A stretch of 64,000 bases of DNA from ZC4RG29 sp035304385 (GTDB lineage: Bacteria; Bacteroidota; Bacteroidia; Cytophagales; Cyclobacteriaceae): NCBI GenBank assembly GCA_035304385.1, contig DATGQD010000046.1, positions 8,949 to 72,948 of the forward strand, in the 5' to 3' direction. Within the stretch, counting starts at the first letter, position 1. Each line of letters opens with the position of its first letter. The notes beneath the pieces were generated by a model, which was given only the letters and a program-made list of their open reading frames with translations, had not been told where the DNA came from and searched no databases. Of the stretch, positions 45,525 to 53,929 are shown piece by piece. The position numbers and the translations under genes were made by a program.

Positions 45525-46235
45525 ATGAAACAAAAAAGACACATTCTTATAGCCATCCTGTGGATACTGGTATTGCCGGCATATGCCCAGGAAAGTGAGT
45601 TCCTGAAAGGACCATTCAATAGCGGACACAAGGTGACCTTCAAAGCGCCTTTTCATTTTATTGAAGAAGACCTCGACACCGTACAACTGGAGTATGTGGG
45701 ACGCATCCGGGTTGCATCGGGCAATACGCCATCGCTACGGTCCATATACCGCGAATTAGAGACACGTGCACGAAGAAGCGGCGCCAACGCGTTTCGTCTC
45801 ATCAGTTTCGACAAGCCCGGTGCCACGCTCACGGCCGACCTGTACTTCCTTAATGACGATGCGGTGAGCAAAAACAATTTACTGAAGCCGCTCAACACCG
45901 TTTATGTATTTGGGGGCGACCTCTATGGGCACACAACACACGACGCTTTCGAACTCAACGGACAGGTCCGGAACATCCGAAACGGCACTTACGTCAAACA
46001 CACCCTTGGAGAGGGGGAGCGCGCCAAGCTCATGAAGGGAACGATAACCGGCACGGTGATGTGGATCACCTGGAAGCCCAACCAGCTCCCTGCCTACTAC
46101 AGCGTGCGGGCGTTTGGCAAGAAAGCGGTAGTGAAACGCACGACGGTAAGCCAATCGGCAAAGCCAGGGAAATTTATTGCCGTTGACCGTGCGTTGGGAG
46201 CACTTCTTGCGGTCGTCCTGGAACCGTTGGAGTAG
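45525..46235 (+). CDS. exported protein, unknown function
   Basis: A 236-residue protein with signal peptide (MKQKRHILIAILWILVLPAYA, cleavage near AQES). The mature protein has a mixed alpha/beta look: THE segment VQLEYVGRIRVASG, a helix SIYRELETRARRSGANAFRLISF, and strands LTADLYFLND and NTVYVFGGDL. The helix-strand pair resembles domains of the YbjQ/DUF4156 type that handle 'ANAFRL' motifs, but I do not claim a family. It is monocistronic and convergent with the DUF4197 gene. Function unknown. Confidence 0.72.
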   Translation: MKQKRHILIAILWILVLPAYAQESEFLKGPFNSGHKVTFKAPFHFIEEDLDTVQLEYVGRIRVASGNTPSLRSIYRELETRARRSGANAFRLISFDKPGATLTADLYFLNDDAVSKNNLLKPLNTVYVFGGDLYGHTTHDAFELNGQVRNIRNGTYVKHTLGEGERAKLMKGTITGTVMWITWKPNQLPAYYSVRAFGKKAVVKRTTVSQSAKPGKFIAVDRALGALLAVVLEPLE

Positions 46236-46237
46236 AG

Positions 46238-46267
46238 GCAGGAGCAGGGGCCCCTGCGTCTGCATCT
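46238..46267. repeat. GCAGGR hexamer repeat, copy 3
   Basis: Five hexamers in phase (GCAGGA, GCAGGG, GCCCCT, GCGTCT, GCATCT) begin two bases after the plus-strand gene and end before the convergent DUF4197 stop. Bases 46244-46257 form a perfect 14-base palindrome, GCAGGGGCCCCTGC. The third hexamer is the reverse complement side of the second, so this copy looks like two units facing each other. Confidence 0.55.
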
Positions 46268-46271
46268 ATTC

Positions 46272-46979
46272 TCATCGTGCTCCGAAAACTTTTTTCAAAA
46301 GCTCAGTGGTTCGTGCCACGGGATCCTCGCGGATACGCTTTTCTTCTTTCGCGATCATAACGAACAAGCCATCGATCGCCTTGTTTGTGGCGTAGTCGTC
46401 CAGGTCAGGATTGACTTTCTCCACGAGGGGAATGCGGTTGTAGGTTGTGACTATGTCGCTGTAATAGCGTGTGGCATTGACCTTGTCGAGAGAAGCCTTG
46501 ATCACGGGTTTGAATTTCTCGGCAAGCCGTTCACCCGTCGTCCGCCGAAGGTATTGTGTGGCCGCATCATCTTCACCTCTTAAAATGCTCCAGGCGTCTT
46601 GTATCGTCATCGACTTGATCGCGTCTATAAAAATAGGCTTGGCCTCGCGTGCAGCGTCCTCAGCGCCGCGGTTTAGGGTAAGGATAAACTTGTCGACTTC
46701 GCCACCCAGCCCGATCTGCCGGAGTCGGTCCTCAACTTTCTTGACATCCGGTGGAAATGGAATCTTGATTTCAGGATTTCCAAAGTAGCCATCTGTTTGC
46801 GACACCAGGTCCGCACCCCACGACACGCCTTTGATCAGCGCCTCCTTAAGGCCTTCCGCGACTTCCGAAGACGTGGGCGAGCTCCCCAGAGTCCTGTTTA
46901 CATCGCCGATCGCCTGGTTGATTTGTGCCGTCGTGCAGGAGCCCAGCACGACAGCCAGCAGCAGGAATGTTCTTTTCAT
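46272..46979 (-). CDS. DUF4197 family lipoprotein
   Basis: About 235 residues. The start at 46979 gives a lipoprotein signal (MKRTFLLLAVVLGSC, lipobox Cys15); earlier ATGs add only short basic extensions. The mature part matches DUF4197 (EGLKEALIKGVSWGADLVSQTDGYFGNPEIKIPFP, LNRGAEDAAREAKPIF, YNRIPLVEKVNPDLDDYATNKAIDGLFVMIAKEE). The family is widespread, likely tethered to a membrane facing the periplasm, and has no assigned function. Confidence 0.88.
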   Translation of the reverse strand: MKRTFLLLAVVLGSCTTAQINQAIGDVNRTLGSSPTSSEVAEGLKEALIKGVSWGADLVSQTDGYFGNPEIKIPFPPDVKKVEDRLRQIGLGGEVDKFILTLNRGAEDAAREAKPIFIDAIKSMTIQDAWSILRGEDDAATQYLRRTTGERLAEKFKPVIKASLDKVNATRYYSDIVTTYNRIPLVEKVNPDLDDYATNKAIDGLFVMIAKEEKRIREDPVARTTELLKKVFGAR

Positions 46980-47106
46980 AACGGATTTTACCATTGTGTT
47001 CAAAAGGTATGAATCTTATCCCTGTCAATAAACGCCGAAACCGATATTTGCGGTATTTTTCGGACGCTATCACATTCCGGCAAGATAATTTGCGTGATTA
47101 AATTCC

Positions 47107-48354
47107 ATGGCAATCGTTAAGGCAGAGATACTGGCGATCGGCGACGAACTGTTGTACGGTCAGACGTTGGACACAAACTCGCATTACATTAGCGGCGAAA
47201 TGGACAAGATCGGGGTACGTGTAGTGCGGCGTACCACCGTGGGTGACAACGAGCGTGATATCCTCAAGAGCTTTGCCGAAGCAGAATCGCGCGCTGATAT
47301 CATTCTCATCTCCGGTGGCCTGGGGCCTACCAGCGACGATCTTACCAAACCCTGCCTGGCCAAATATTTCGGCTGCGCGATCCGCATCCATGAAGGCGCG
47401 TTGAAGGACGTGACCGAGTTCTTCCGGAGAAGAGGCCGTGAACTTACCGAACTCAATCGCCAACAGGCGGCCCTGCCGGAATGCTGTGAGATGATTTCGA
47501 ATCCGTACGGAACCGCGCCTGGCATGTGGTTCGATCAAAGAGGAAAAATATTCGTCTCCATGCCGGGTGTTCCATATGAGATGGTTCACATGATGCAGGA
47601 GCAGGTCATCCCCAGGTTGCGCCGCAGGTTTGTGATGCCCGTTATTGTTCACCAGATGATTCGTACTGCGGGCATCGGAGAGTCGTTCCTCGCTGAAAAA
47701 ATTGCATCGTGGGAACAAAGCCTTCCCGATCACATACGCTTAGCCTACTTACCGGGCGAGGGCGGCGTGAGGTTAAGGCTTACCGGTTTCGGCGACGACA
47801 GAGCGAAAATCCAAAAAGAGATCGACGCGTTGCGGGAAGCCCTCATTCCGTTTGCCGGGTCGTACATATTCGGATTCTCAGATGAACCGTTGGAAGTAGT
47901 AGTCGGTAACCTATTACTGGAGAAAGGGCTTAGCCTGTCCGCCGCGGAAAGTTGTACGGGAGGGTATCTCTCCCATGCGATCACTTCCGTTCCCGGAGCG
48001 TCCGCATATTTTCTCGGTAGCGTCGTCGCGTATGCGAACGACATCAAGATAAAAATGCTTGGTGTAAGTCCCGACACCCTCACACAATACGGTGCCGTGA
48101 GCGAACAAACCGTCGGCGAGATGGCCATGGGTGTACGAGCACGTTTTGGCACCGACCTGGGCGTGGCTACCAGCGGTATTGCCGGACCCGACGGCGGCAC
48201 ACCAGAGAAGCCCGTGGGCACGATATGGATTGCCTGCGCCGATGGGAATGGTGTCCAGACGCGAAAGCTCCAGCTCGCGAAGGATCGCCTCGTAAACATC
48301 AGGCTTACAACCACCGCCGTGCTGAACATGGTCCGGCTGCACATTCAAGGTTAA
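47107..48354 (+). CDS. cinA: CinA-family nicotinamide-nucleotide amidohydrolase
   Basis: A 415-residue two-domain protein. The N-terminal COG1058/MoCF-like part (residues about 1-170, AEILAIGDELLYGQTLDTNS, ISGGLGPTSDD) has the ADP-ribose pyrophosphatase role in the family; the C-terminal CinA domain (about 250-415, LSAAESCTGGYLSHAIT, SGIAGPDGGTPEKPVGT) is the nicotinamide mononucleotide deamidase. Together they belong to the pyridine nucleotide cycle; the name comes from competence islands. Convergent with ppdK. Confidence 0.93.
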   Translation: MAIVKAEILAIGDELLYGQTLDTNSHYISGEMDKIGVRVVRRTTVGDNERDILKSFAEAESRADIILISGGLGPTSDDLTKPCLAKYFGCAIRIHEGALKDVTEFFRRRGRELTELNRQQAALPECCEMISNPYGTAPGMWFDQRGKIFVSMPGVPYEMVHMMQEQVIPRLRRRFVMPVIVHQMIRTAGIGESFLAEKIASWEQSLPDHIRLAYLPGEGGVRLRLTGFGDDRAKIQKEIDALREALIPFAGSYIFGFSDEPLEVVVGNLLLEKGLSLSAAESCTGGYLSHAITSVPGASAYFLGSVVAYANDIKIKMLGVSPDTLTQYGAVSEQTVGEMAMGVRARFGTDLGVATSGIAGPDGGTPEKPVGTIWIACADGNGVQTRKLQLAKDRLVNIRLTTTAVLNMVRLHIQG

Positions 48355-48392
48355 ACCCCGCATCCCGTTGCGGCGTCAACTCCCTTATATCA

Positions 48393-51221
48393 TCAGCCCG
48401 CTGTTTTCATCGCCACCAGTCGTGCCTGAGCTGCTGCAAGGCGTGCTACTGGAACTCTGGGTGATGAGCACGACACATAATCGAGTCCCAGCTTGTGACA
48501 AAAGTGAATCGACGCCGGATGGCCACCATGCTCGCCGCAAATCCCAATTTTAAGATCAGGCTTCGCTTGCCTTCCTTCGGTAACCGCGAGTTTCATCAGC
48601 CGTCCCACCCCTGTTTCGTCAAGCGCTTCGAATGGATTGTCTTTCAACAGCCCCTTTTCAATGTATTGGGGCAGGAATTTGTTTTCCGCGTCTTCCCGCG
48701 AGAAACTGAACGTAGCCTGAGTGAGGTCGTTGGTGCCAAAGGAGAAGAAGTCAGCTTCCTTCGCAAGCTCGTCTGCCGCAAGGCAGGCCCGCACAACTTC
48801 AACCATACTGCCAAACCGGAAGGTAAGGCTAACCTTGCTTCTGCTTTCGATCTCCGACCGTAATTCGTCGACCAACGACTTAACCTGATTGAGTTCCTCC
48901 GCCGTGCAGACTTGCGGGACCATGATTTCGGGATTGACCTTCACTCCTTTTTCTATACAGTCGGCCGTGGCCTCAAGGATAGCAGCAATTTGCATCCGGT
49001 ATATTTCGGGGAAGGTCAGACCCAGACGCACACCACGGTGACCAAGCATGGGGTTCACCTCATGAAGCTCCTTCACCTTCCGTAGCATCTGTTCCTTCTT
49101 TTCGATGGCTTGCTCTACCAGCTGCACACCATCCATGTTGAACGGGAGCGGTGATTTTTCCGCGATGGCCAGGTCAGCATTCAACATTCGCAAGCTGCCG
49201 AAGAGGTTAGCGACACCGCTGACCGTCTCGCGAAGGTGGTGAAGATGATCCAGCTCCTGCGTCAGCACCTCACTCGTGGGGAGGAATTCGTGAATGGGCG
49301 GATCAAGAAGACGAATCGTGACTGGGCGAGATCCCATGACCATGAGGATTTCGCGGAAATCGTTCTGTTGCATTTCCTTCAGGCGTTCAAGTGCGGCGGC
49401 ACGAACTTCTGCGGTGGGTGCCAGGATCATTTCAAGGACGACAGGCAAGCGATCCACCGCGTTAAACATGCGTTCCGTTCGACACAGTCCGATACCTTTC
49501 ACTCCATAACTCAATGCCTTCGACGCTGCTTCGGGTGTGTCGGCGTTTGCCATCACCTGGAGTGACGCGACCTCGTCCGCCCATGCGAGAATGGTATGAA
49601 GTTCCTTCGAAAACTCCGGCTCCACTGTTGCGATGACGCCGGGATACACATACCCGGTGGTGCCGTCGATGGTAATGTAGTCGCCTTCGTGAATGGTCTT
49701 CTCTCCGATCTGTGCAGTGCGGAGATTCACGTCGACATGAATACCTTCAGCCCCTGCCACACACGGTTTGCCTATACTTCGTGCGACAACAGCCGCGTGA
49801 GATGTCTTTCCTCCGCGACTGGTAAGCACCCCCTGCGCTGCGAAGAATCCATGAATGTCTTCAGGCTTGGTTTCTTCTCGGACCAGGATCACCTTCTCTC
49901 CTGCGCGTCCCAGCAGCTCGGCACGGTCGGCGTCGAAGACGACGTGTCCTGATGCCGCACCGGGAGACGCGGGGAGGCCTTTGGCGATCGGCTTGACATC
50001 GCTGGAAGGGTCAAGCGTCGGGTGAAGCAATTGCTCCAGCAAGTCGGGTTTGATACGCATGAGAGCCTCGTCGCGGGTGATCAGACCTTCGTTGGCCATT
50101 TCCACAGACGTGCGGACCAACGCCGTGGTGTTCATTTTGCCGTTGCGCGTCTGCAGGCAGTAGAGCACACCGTGTTCGATCGTATACTCAAAGTCTTGTA
50201 CCTCGCGGTAATGTTGCTCGAGTTTTTCACGCAGCTTTTCGAGTTCCGCGTATTGTTCAGGCATCTCATCGGCCAGTTCGCTTACCGGTTTGGGTGTCCG
50301 GATACCGGCCACGACATCTTCACCTTGCGCGTTGACCAGGTATTCGCCAAACATTACGTTCTCTCCTGTGCCGGGATCGCGGGTAAAGCCTACGCCCGTC
50401 GCCGAGTCGTTGCCCATGTTACCAAATACCATCGTGACAACGTTGACCGCGGTACCGTTTGCCATATCCGGTGTGATCTTGAACTCGCGCCTGTAGTCTA
50501 CGGCACGTTTTCCCATCCACGAGTTAAAGACCGCTTTGATGGCGATTTCAAGTTGTTCATAGACATCCTCGGGGAAGGGTCTGCCCAGCGTTTCCTGAAC
50601 GACGTTGAGGAAACGATCACTCACCTCTTTAAGATCTTCCGCGGTGAGCCCGATGTCGGCCTTGACGCCCGCTCTTTGCTTTACTTCCTCAAAGTGCTGG
50701 TCAAACGCTTCGTCGGGAACACCCAATGCCACCTTTCCGAAGAGCTGAATAAACCGTCGGTACGCATCATAGCCGAACCGCTCATTGCCGCTTCGCTTGA
50801 TAAGACCCTTGAGCGTTTCCCGATTCAGGCCCAGGTTCAGGATAGTATCCATCATTCCCGGCATCGACAATGCCGATCCGGAACGAACGGAAACGAGGAG
50901 CGGGTTCTCGGCGTCACCGAAACGCTTGCCACTCGCCTCTTCCACACGCCGAATGTGCTCACGAACCTCGTCCATCAATCCCCCCGGAAGATTCCGGTCG
51001 GGCGATGCCAGGTATTCAAGACACGCTTCCGTGGTGATCACGAAACCTGGCGGCACATTCAATCCGATCTGCGTCATCTCACAAAGATTGGCGCCTTTGC
51101 CCCCCAATAGCTTTTTATTGTTACCATCGCCTTCGGCGAAACTGTATACATACTTTACCTTCCTTGTGGTGGACTTCCTTTCCTTCTCTTGAACTGAATC
51201 CACAGGCATTGTTGCGTTCAT
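48393..51221 (-). CDS. ppdK: pyruvate, phosphate dikinase
   Basis: About 942 residues. It converts pyruvate, ATP and phosphate into PEP, AMP and pyrophosphate, or the reverse. The ATP-grasp N-terminus begins at VKYVYSFAEGD (LGGKGANL), the swivelling domain carries phosphohistidine His475 in GGKTSHAAVV, and the TIM-barrel C-terminus has Cys895 in GICGEHGGHP. The start is uncertain: three ATGs (51287, 51221, 51209) precede the core, and the extra N-terminal residues are not part of the fold; 51221 is chosen. It links PEP and pyruvate pools. Divergent from the E2 gene. Confidence 0.95.
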   Translation of the reverse strand: MNATMPVDSVQEKERKSTTRKVKYVYSFAEGDGNNKKLLGGKGANLCEMTQIGLNVPPGFVITTEACLEYLASPDRNLPGGLMDEVREHIRRVEEASGKRFGDAENPLLVSVRSGSALSMPGMMDTILNLGLNRETLKGLIKRSGNERFGYDAYRRFIQLFGKVALGVPDEAFDQHFEEVKQRAGVKADIGLTAEDLKEVSDRFLNVVQETLGRPFPEDVYEQLEIAIKAVFNSWMGKRAVDYRREFKITPDMANGTAVNVVTMVFGNMGNDSATGVGFTRDPGTGENVMFGEYLVNAQGEDVVAGIRTPKPVSELADEMPEQYAELEKLREKLEQHYREVQDFEYTIEHGVLYCLQTRNGKMNTTALVRTSVEMANEGLITRDEALMRIKPDLLEQLLHPTLDPSSDVKPIAKGLPASPGAASGHVVFDADRAELLGRAGEKVILVREETKPEDIHGFFAAQGVLTSRGGKTSHAAVVARSIGKPCVAGAEGIHVDVNLRTAQIGEKTIHEGDYITIDGTTGYVYPGVIATVEPEFSKELHTILAWADEVASLQVMANADTPEAASKALSYGVKGIGLCRTERMFNAVDRLPVVLEMILAPTAEVRAAALERLKEMQQNDFREILMVMGSRPVTIRLLDPPIHEFLPTSEVLTQELDHLHHLRETVSGVANLFGSLRMLNADLAIAEKSPLPFNMDGVQLVEQAIEKKEQMLRKVKELHEVNPMLGHRGVRLGLTFPEIYRMQIAAILEATADCIEKGVKVNPEIMVPQVCTAEELNQVKSLVDELRSEIESRSKVSLTFRFGSMVEVVRACLAADELAKEADFFSFGTNDLTQATFSFSREDAENKFLPQYIEKGLLKDNPFEALDETGVGRLMKLAVTEGRQAKPDLKIGICGEHGGHPASIHFCHKLGLDYVSCSSPRVPVARLAAAQARLVAMKTAG

Positions 51222-51333
51222 GACGGTATTGTTTAATGTGTAATCAAGGTAGAGCTCGTCATGATAGGACTGAATGACGTTGATCAACGAAAAATTCTGA
51301 TTGAAATCAGGGTAGTCATGGCCACCTCATGGC

Positions 51334-51361
51334 TTGTTTTAACTTCGAAAAGTAGACTTTG
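51334..51361 (+). promoter_or_regulatory. promoter candidate for the E2 gene
   Basis: TTG at 51334-51336 and TAGACTTTG at 51353-51361 are 16 bases apart, resembling the Bacteroidota -33/-7 pair with one extra base in the -7 box. They lie about 50 bases before the E2 start codon in the ppdK/E2 divergent spacer. Confidence 0.35.
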
Positions 51362-51413
51362 TTCTACGCTGAAATACTAATAACTTGCACCATGGTTCAA
51401 AACCCGTTTCAAG

Positions 51414-52676
51414 ATGGCGCAAGTAGAACTAATCATGCCCAAGATGGGCGAGAGTATAATGGAGGCGACCGTTCTCACGTGGCTGAAAAAACCCGGCGAC
51501 AAGATCGAACAAGACGAGTCTGTTCTGGAGGTAGCTACGGATAAGGTCGACACGGAAATCCCTTCCGTACACGCCGGCATTTTAAAAGAGATCCTTGCGC
51601 AAGAGGGTGAAACCGTAAAGGTAGGCAGCCCCATAGCCATTATCGAAGCAACAGTCCCCGAGGGCAGGACAGAAGAGCCCGTTTTGGAAACTGTGGAGGT
51701 GGCGCAACAACCAACTGAGGATAACGGCGCCCGGGCCACAACCGAGGTTCGAAAGCAGTCTACAGCGTCGGGTCGTTTTTATTCCCCTCTCGTACGGAAC
51801 ATTGCACGTCAGGAAAATATCCCACTGGCGGAACTCGATACACTTACGGGTTCCGGAGCTGAAGGACGCGTTACGAAGAAGGACCTCCTCGAATATATCG
51901 CCAACCGTAAGGCAGGCACTATCGAAACGGGCGTCACCATTGCGCAACCTGCCATAGCGGTAAGCGGCGGCGATGAAATCGTCGAGATGGATCGCATGCG
52001 GAAAATGATTGCCGAACGGATGGTGGCATCCAAGCGCATCGCACCGCACGTAACTTCTTTCGTTGAAGCCGATGTGACGCCGCTGGTAATTTGGAGGAAC
52101 AAAGTAAAAGGCGAGTTTCACAAGACTGAAGGCGAAGTACTAACCTACACGCCCATGTTTGTCGAAGCCGTTGTGCTGGCTATCAAAGATTATCCGATGA
52201 TCAACATATCGGTGGACGGTACCCGGATCATCAAACGGAAAGCCATCAACATCGGAATGGCCGTTGCACTCCCCGACGGAAACCTGATCGTGCCGGTGAT
52301 TCACAATGCTGATCAGTATAACCTCAAGGGCCTCATCCATAAAGTCAATGACCTGGCCCGGCGGGCGCGCGACAATAAACTTAAACCCGACGAGCTCGTC
52401 GGCGGCACATTCACGATTTCCAATGTTGGTTCCTTCGGCAACGTGATGGGAACACCCATTATCGTGCAGCCACAAGTCGGAATTATCGCTTTAGGAGCAA
52501 TACAAAAGAAACCGGCAGTGATCGAAACCCCCACCGGCGATACTATAGGAATACGCCATAAAATGTTTCTGTCGCATTCCTACGACCACCGCGTCATCGA
52601 CGGTGCCCTCGGCGGCATGATGGTGAAAAGGGTTGCCGACTACCTTGAGAAATTTGACACGAACCGGGTGATCTGA
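51414..52676 (+). CDS. 2-oxo acid dehydrogenase E2 (dihydrolipoamide acyltransferase)
   Basis: A 420-residue acyltransferase. One lipoyl domain (residues about 1-77) with lipoyl-lysine Lys44 in ATDKVD, a peripheral-subunit-binding domain (about 121-158, SPLVRNIARQENIPLAEL) and the catalytic core with His392 and Asp396 in YDHRVIDG. It is the E2 of a pyruvate, branched-chain or 2-oxoglutarate complex; the single lipoyl domain and MDRMRKMIAERM core opening suit a branched-chain or general type. The E1 and E3 partners are not in the window, so it works with subunits coded elsewhere. Confidence 0.92.
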   Translation: MAQVELIMPKMGESIMEATVLTWLKKPGDKIEQDESVLEVATDKVDTEIPSVHAGILKEILAQEGETVKVGSPIAIIEATVPEGRTEEPVLETVEVAQQPTEDNGARATTEVRKQSTASGRFYSPLVRNIARQENIPLAELDTLTGSGAEGRVTKKDLLEYIANRKAGTIETGVTIAQPAIAVSGGDEIVEMDRMRKMIAERMVASKRIAPHVTSFVEADVTPLVIWRNKVKGEFHKTEGEVLTYTPMFVEAVVLAIKDYPMINISVDGTRIIKRKAINIGMAVALPDGNLIVPVIHNADQYNLKGLIHKVNDLARRARDNKLKPDELVGGTFTISNVGSFGNVMGTPIIVQPQVGIIALGAIQKKPAVIETPTGDTIGIRHKMFLSHSYDHRVIDGALGGMMVKRVADYLEKFDTNRVI

Positions 52677-52775
52677 CCCCCAGACCGATTACCCGCTTAG
52701 CCCCTGCCCTGACCACCCCAGGGAAGCAAGAAGGGATTGTTGCTGAAGAAAAACGTTTTATACTATAACAGCTTT

Positions 52776-53921
52776 ATGAAATTCGGAACCAAGGCAGTTC
52801 ATGCCGGCGTCACGCCGGATCCTACTACAGGGGCGATCATGACCCCCATCTATCAAACATCCACATATGTCCAGGATTCACCCGCAAAGCACAAGGGCTA
52901 TGCTTATGCTCGTGGTGCCAATCCCACCCGCAATGCCCTTCAGGCCAGCATAGCAGCGCTGGAAGGTGGCAAGTACGGCCTTTGCTTCTCCTCAGGGATG
53001 GGCGCCACCGACGCCGTGATCCGATTGCTCTCGCCGGGCGATGAAGTCGTCACCAGCAACGACCTCTATGGCGGCTCGTACAGAATGTTCAGAAGAGTGT
53101 ACGAGCGATTCGGGATCAAATTCCATTTCCTGGATCTGACACACCCGGATAATATCGTACCCTACCTCAACGAAAAAACAAAATTGCTCTGGCTGGAAAC
53201 GCCAACCAATCCGTTAATGAATATCGTCGACATCGCGGCGTGTGTGGAGATCGCCAGGGAAAATGGTGTGCGTGTTGCAGTCGACAATACGTTTGCCTCT
53301 CCTTACTTGCAGAATCCGCTGAAGCTCGGTGCCGACATCGTGATGCATTCGGTAACAAAATATCTGGCCGGACACTCTGACGTCATTATGGGTGCGCTTG
53401 TGACCAACGACGAAGGACTATACAATGACCTTGCGTTTATTCTGAACAGCTGCGGCGCCGTCCCCGGTCCCCAGGATTGCTTCCTCGTCCTTCGGGGTAT
53501 TAAAACGCTGCACCTGAGAATGGAACGTCATTGTTCCAACGGCCGCGACGTTGCCCGGTACCTGCGAGACCATCCCAAGGTCGGGAAGGTATACTGGCCC
53601 GGTTTCGAGGATCATCCGAACCACGATGTAGCGGCTAGGCAAATGCGCGACTTCGGCGGGATGATCTCCTTCTCGATCAAGGACGACAACCAGGAAAAAG
53701 CCGTCAAACTCATGGAAAGCGTGCAACTGTTTTCCCTTGCCGAATCGCTGGGCGGTGTGGAGTCGCTCATTAATCACCCCGCCTCCATGACCCATGCAAG
53801 TGTTCCGCGTGAAGACCGGATCAAGAGCGGACTCGTCGACTCACTGATACGTTTGAGTGTCGGCGTAGAAGATATCGATGACTTGTTAGCTGATCTCGGT
53901 CAGGCGCTTGAGAAGGTGTGA
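52776..53921 (+). CDS. metB: cystathionine gamma-synthase family PLP enzyme
   Basis: About 381 residues. The start MKFGTKAVHAGV at 52776 is preferred over an ATG 13 codons earlier, as it opens the family alignment. PLP lysine is Lys195 in HSVTKYLAGHSD; other motifs are YARGANPTRNALQ, FSSGMGATDAVI and SLGGVESLINHPASMTH. It makes or breaks cystathionine in trans-sulfuration; synthase and beta/gamma-lyase types are hard to separate by sequence. The context gives no further hint; the kinase gene converges on it. Confidence 0.88.
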   Translation: MKFGTKAVHAGVTPDPTTGAIMTPIYQTSTYVQDSPAKHKGYAYARGANPTRNALQASIAALEGGKYGLCFSSGMGATDAVIRLLSPGDEVVTSNDLYGGSYRMFRRVYERFGIKFHFLDLTHPDNIVPYLNEKTKLLWLETPTNPLMNIVDIAACVEIARENGVRVAVDNTFASPYLQNPLKLGADIVMHSVTKYLAGHSDVIMGALVTNDEGLYNDLAFILNSCGAVPGPQDCFLVLRGIKTLHLRMERHCSNGRDVARYLRDHPKVGKVYWPGFEDHPNHDVAARQMRDFGGMISFSIKDDNQEKAVKLMESVQLFSLAESLGGVESLINHPASMTHASVPREDRIKSGLVDSLIRLSVGVEDIDDLLADLGQALEKV

Positions 53922-53929
53922 TGGCGCCT

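Noticed and set aside
48358..48373. Small hairpin after cinA (CCGCA / TGCGG)
   Set aside because: Five base pairs only and no T run; too weak to call a terminator.
50022..51110. 362-codon open frame inside the ppdK region on the plus strand
   Set aside because: Shadow of the ppdK gene; composition is odd (rich in Arg, His, Val, Phe) and no motif is present.
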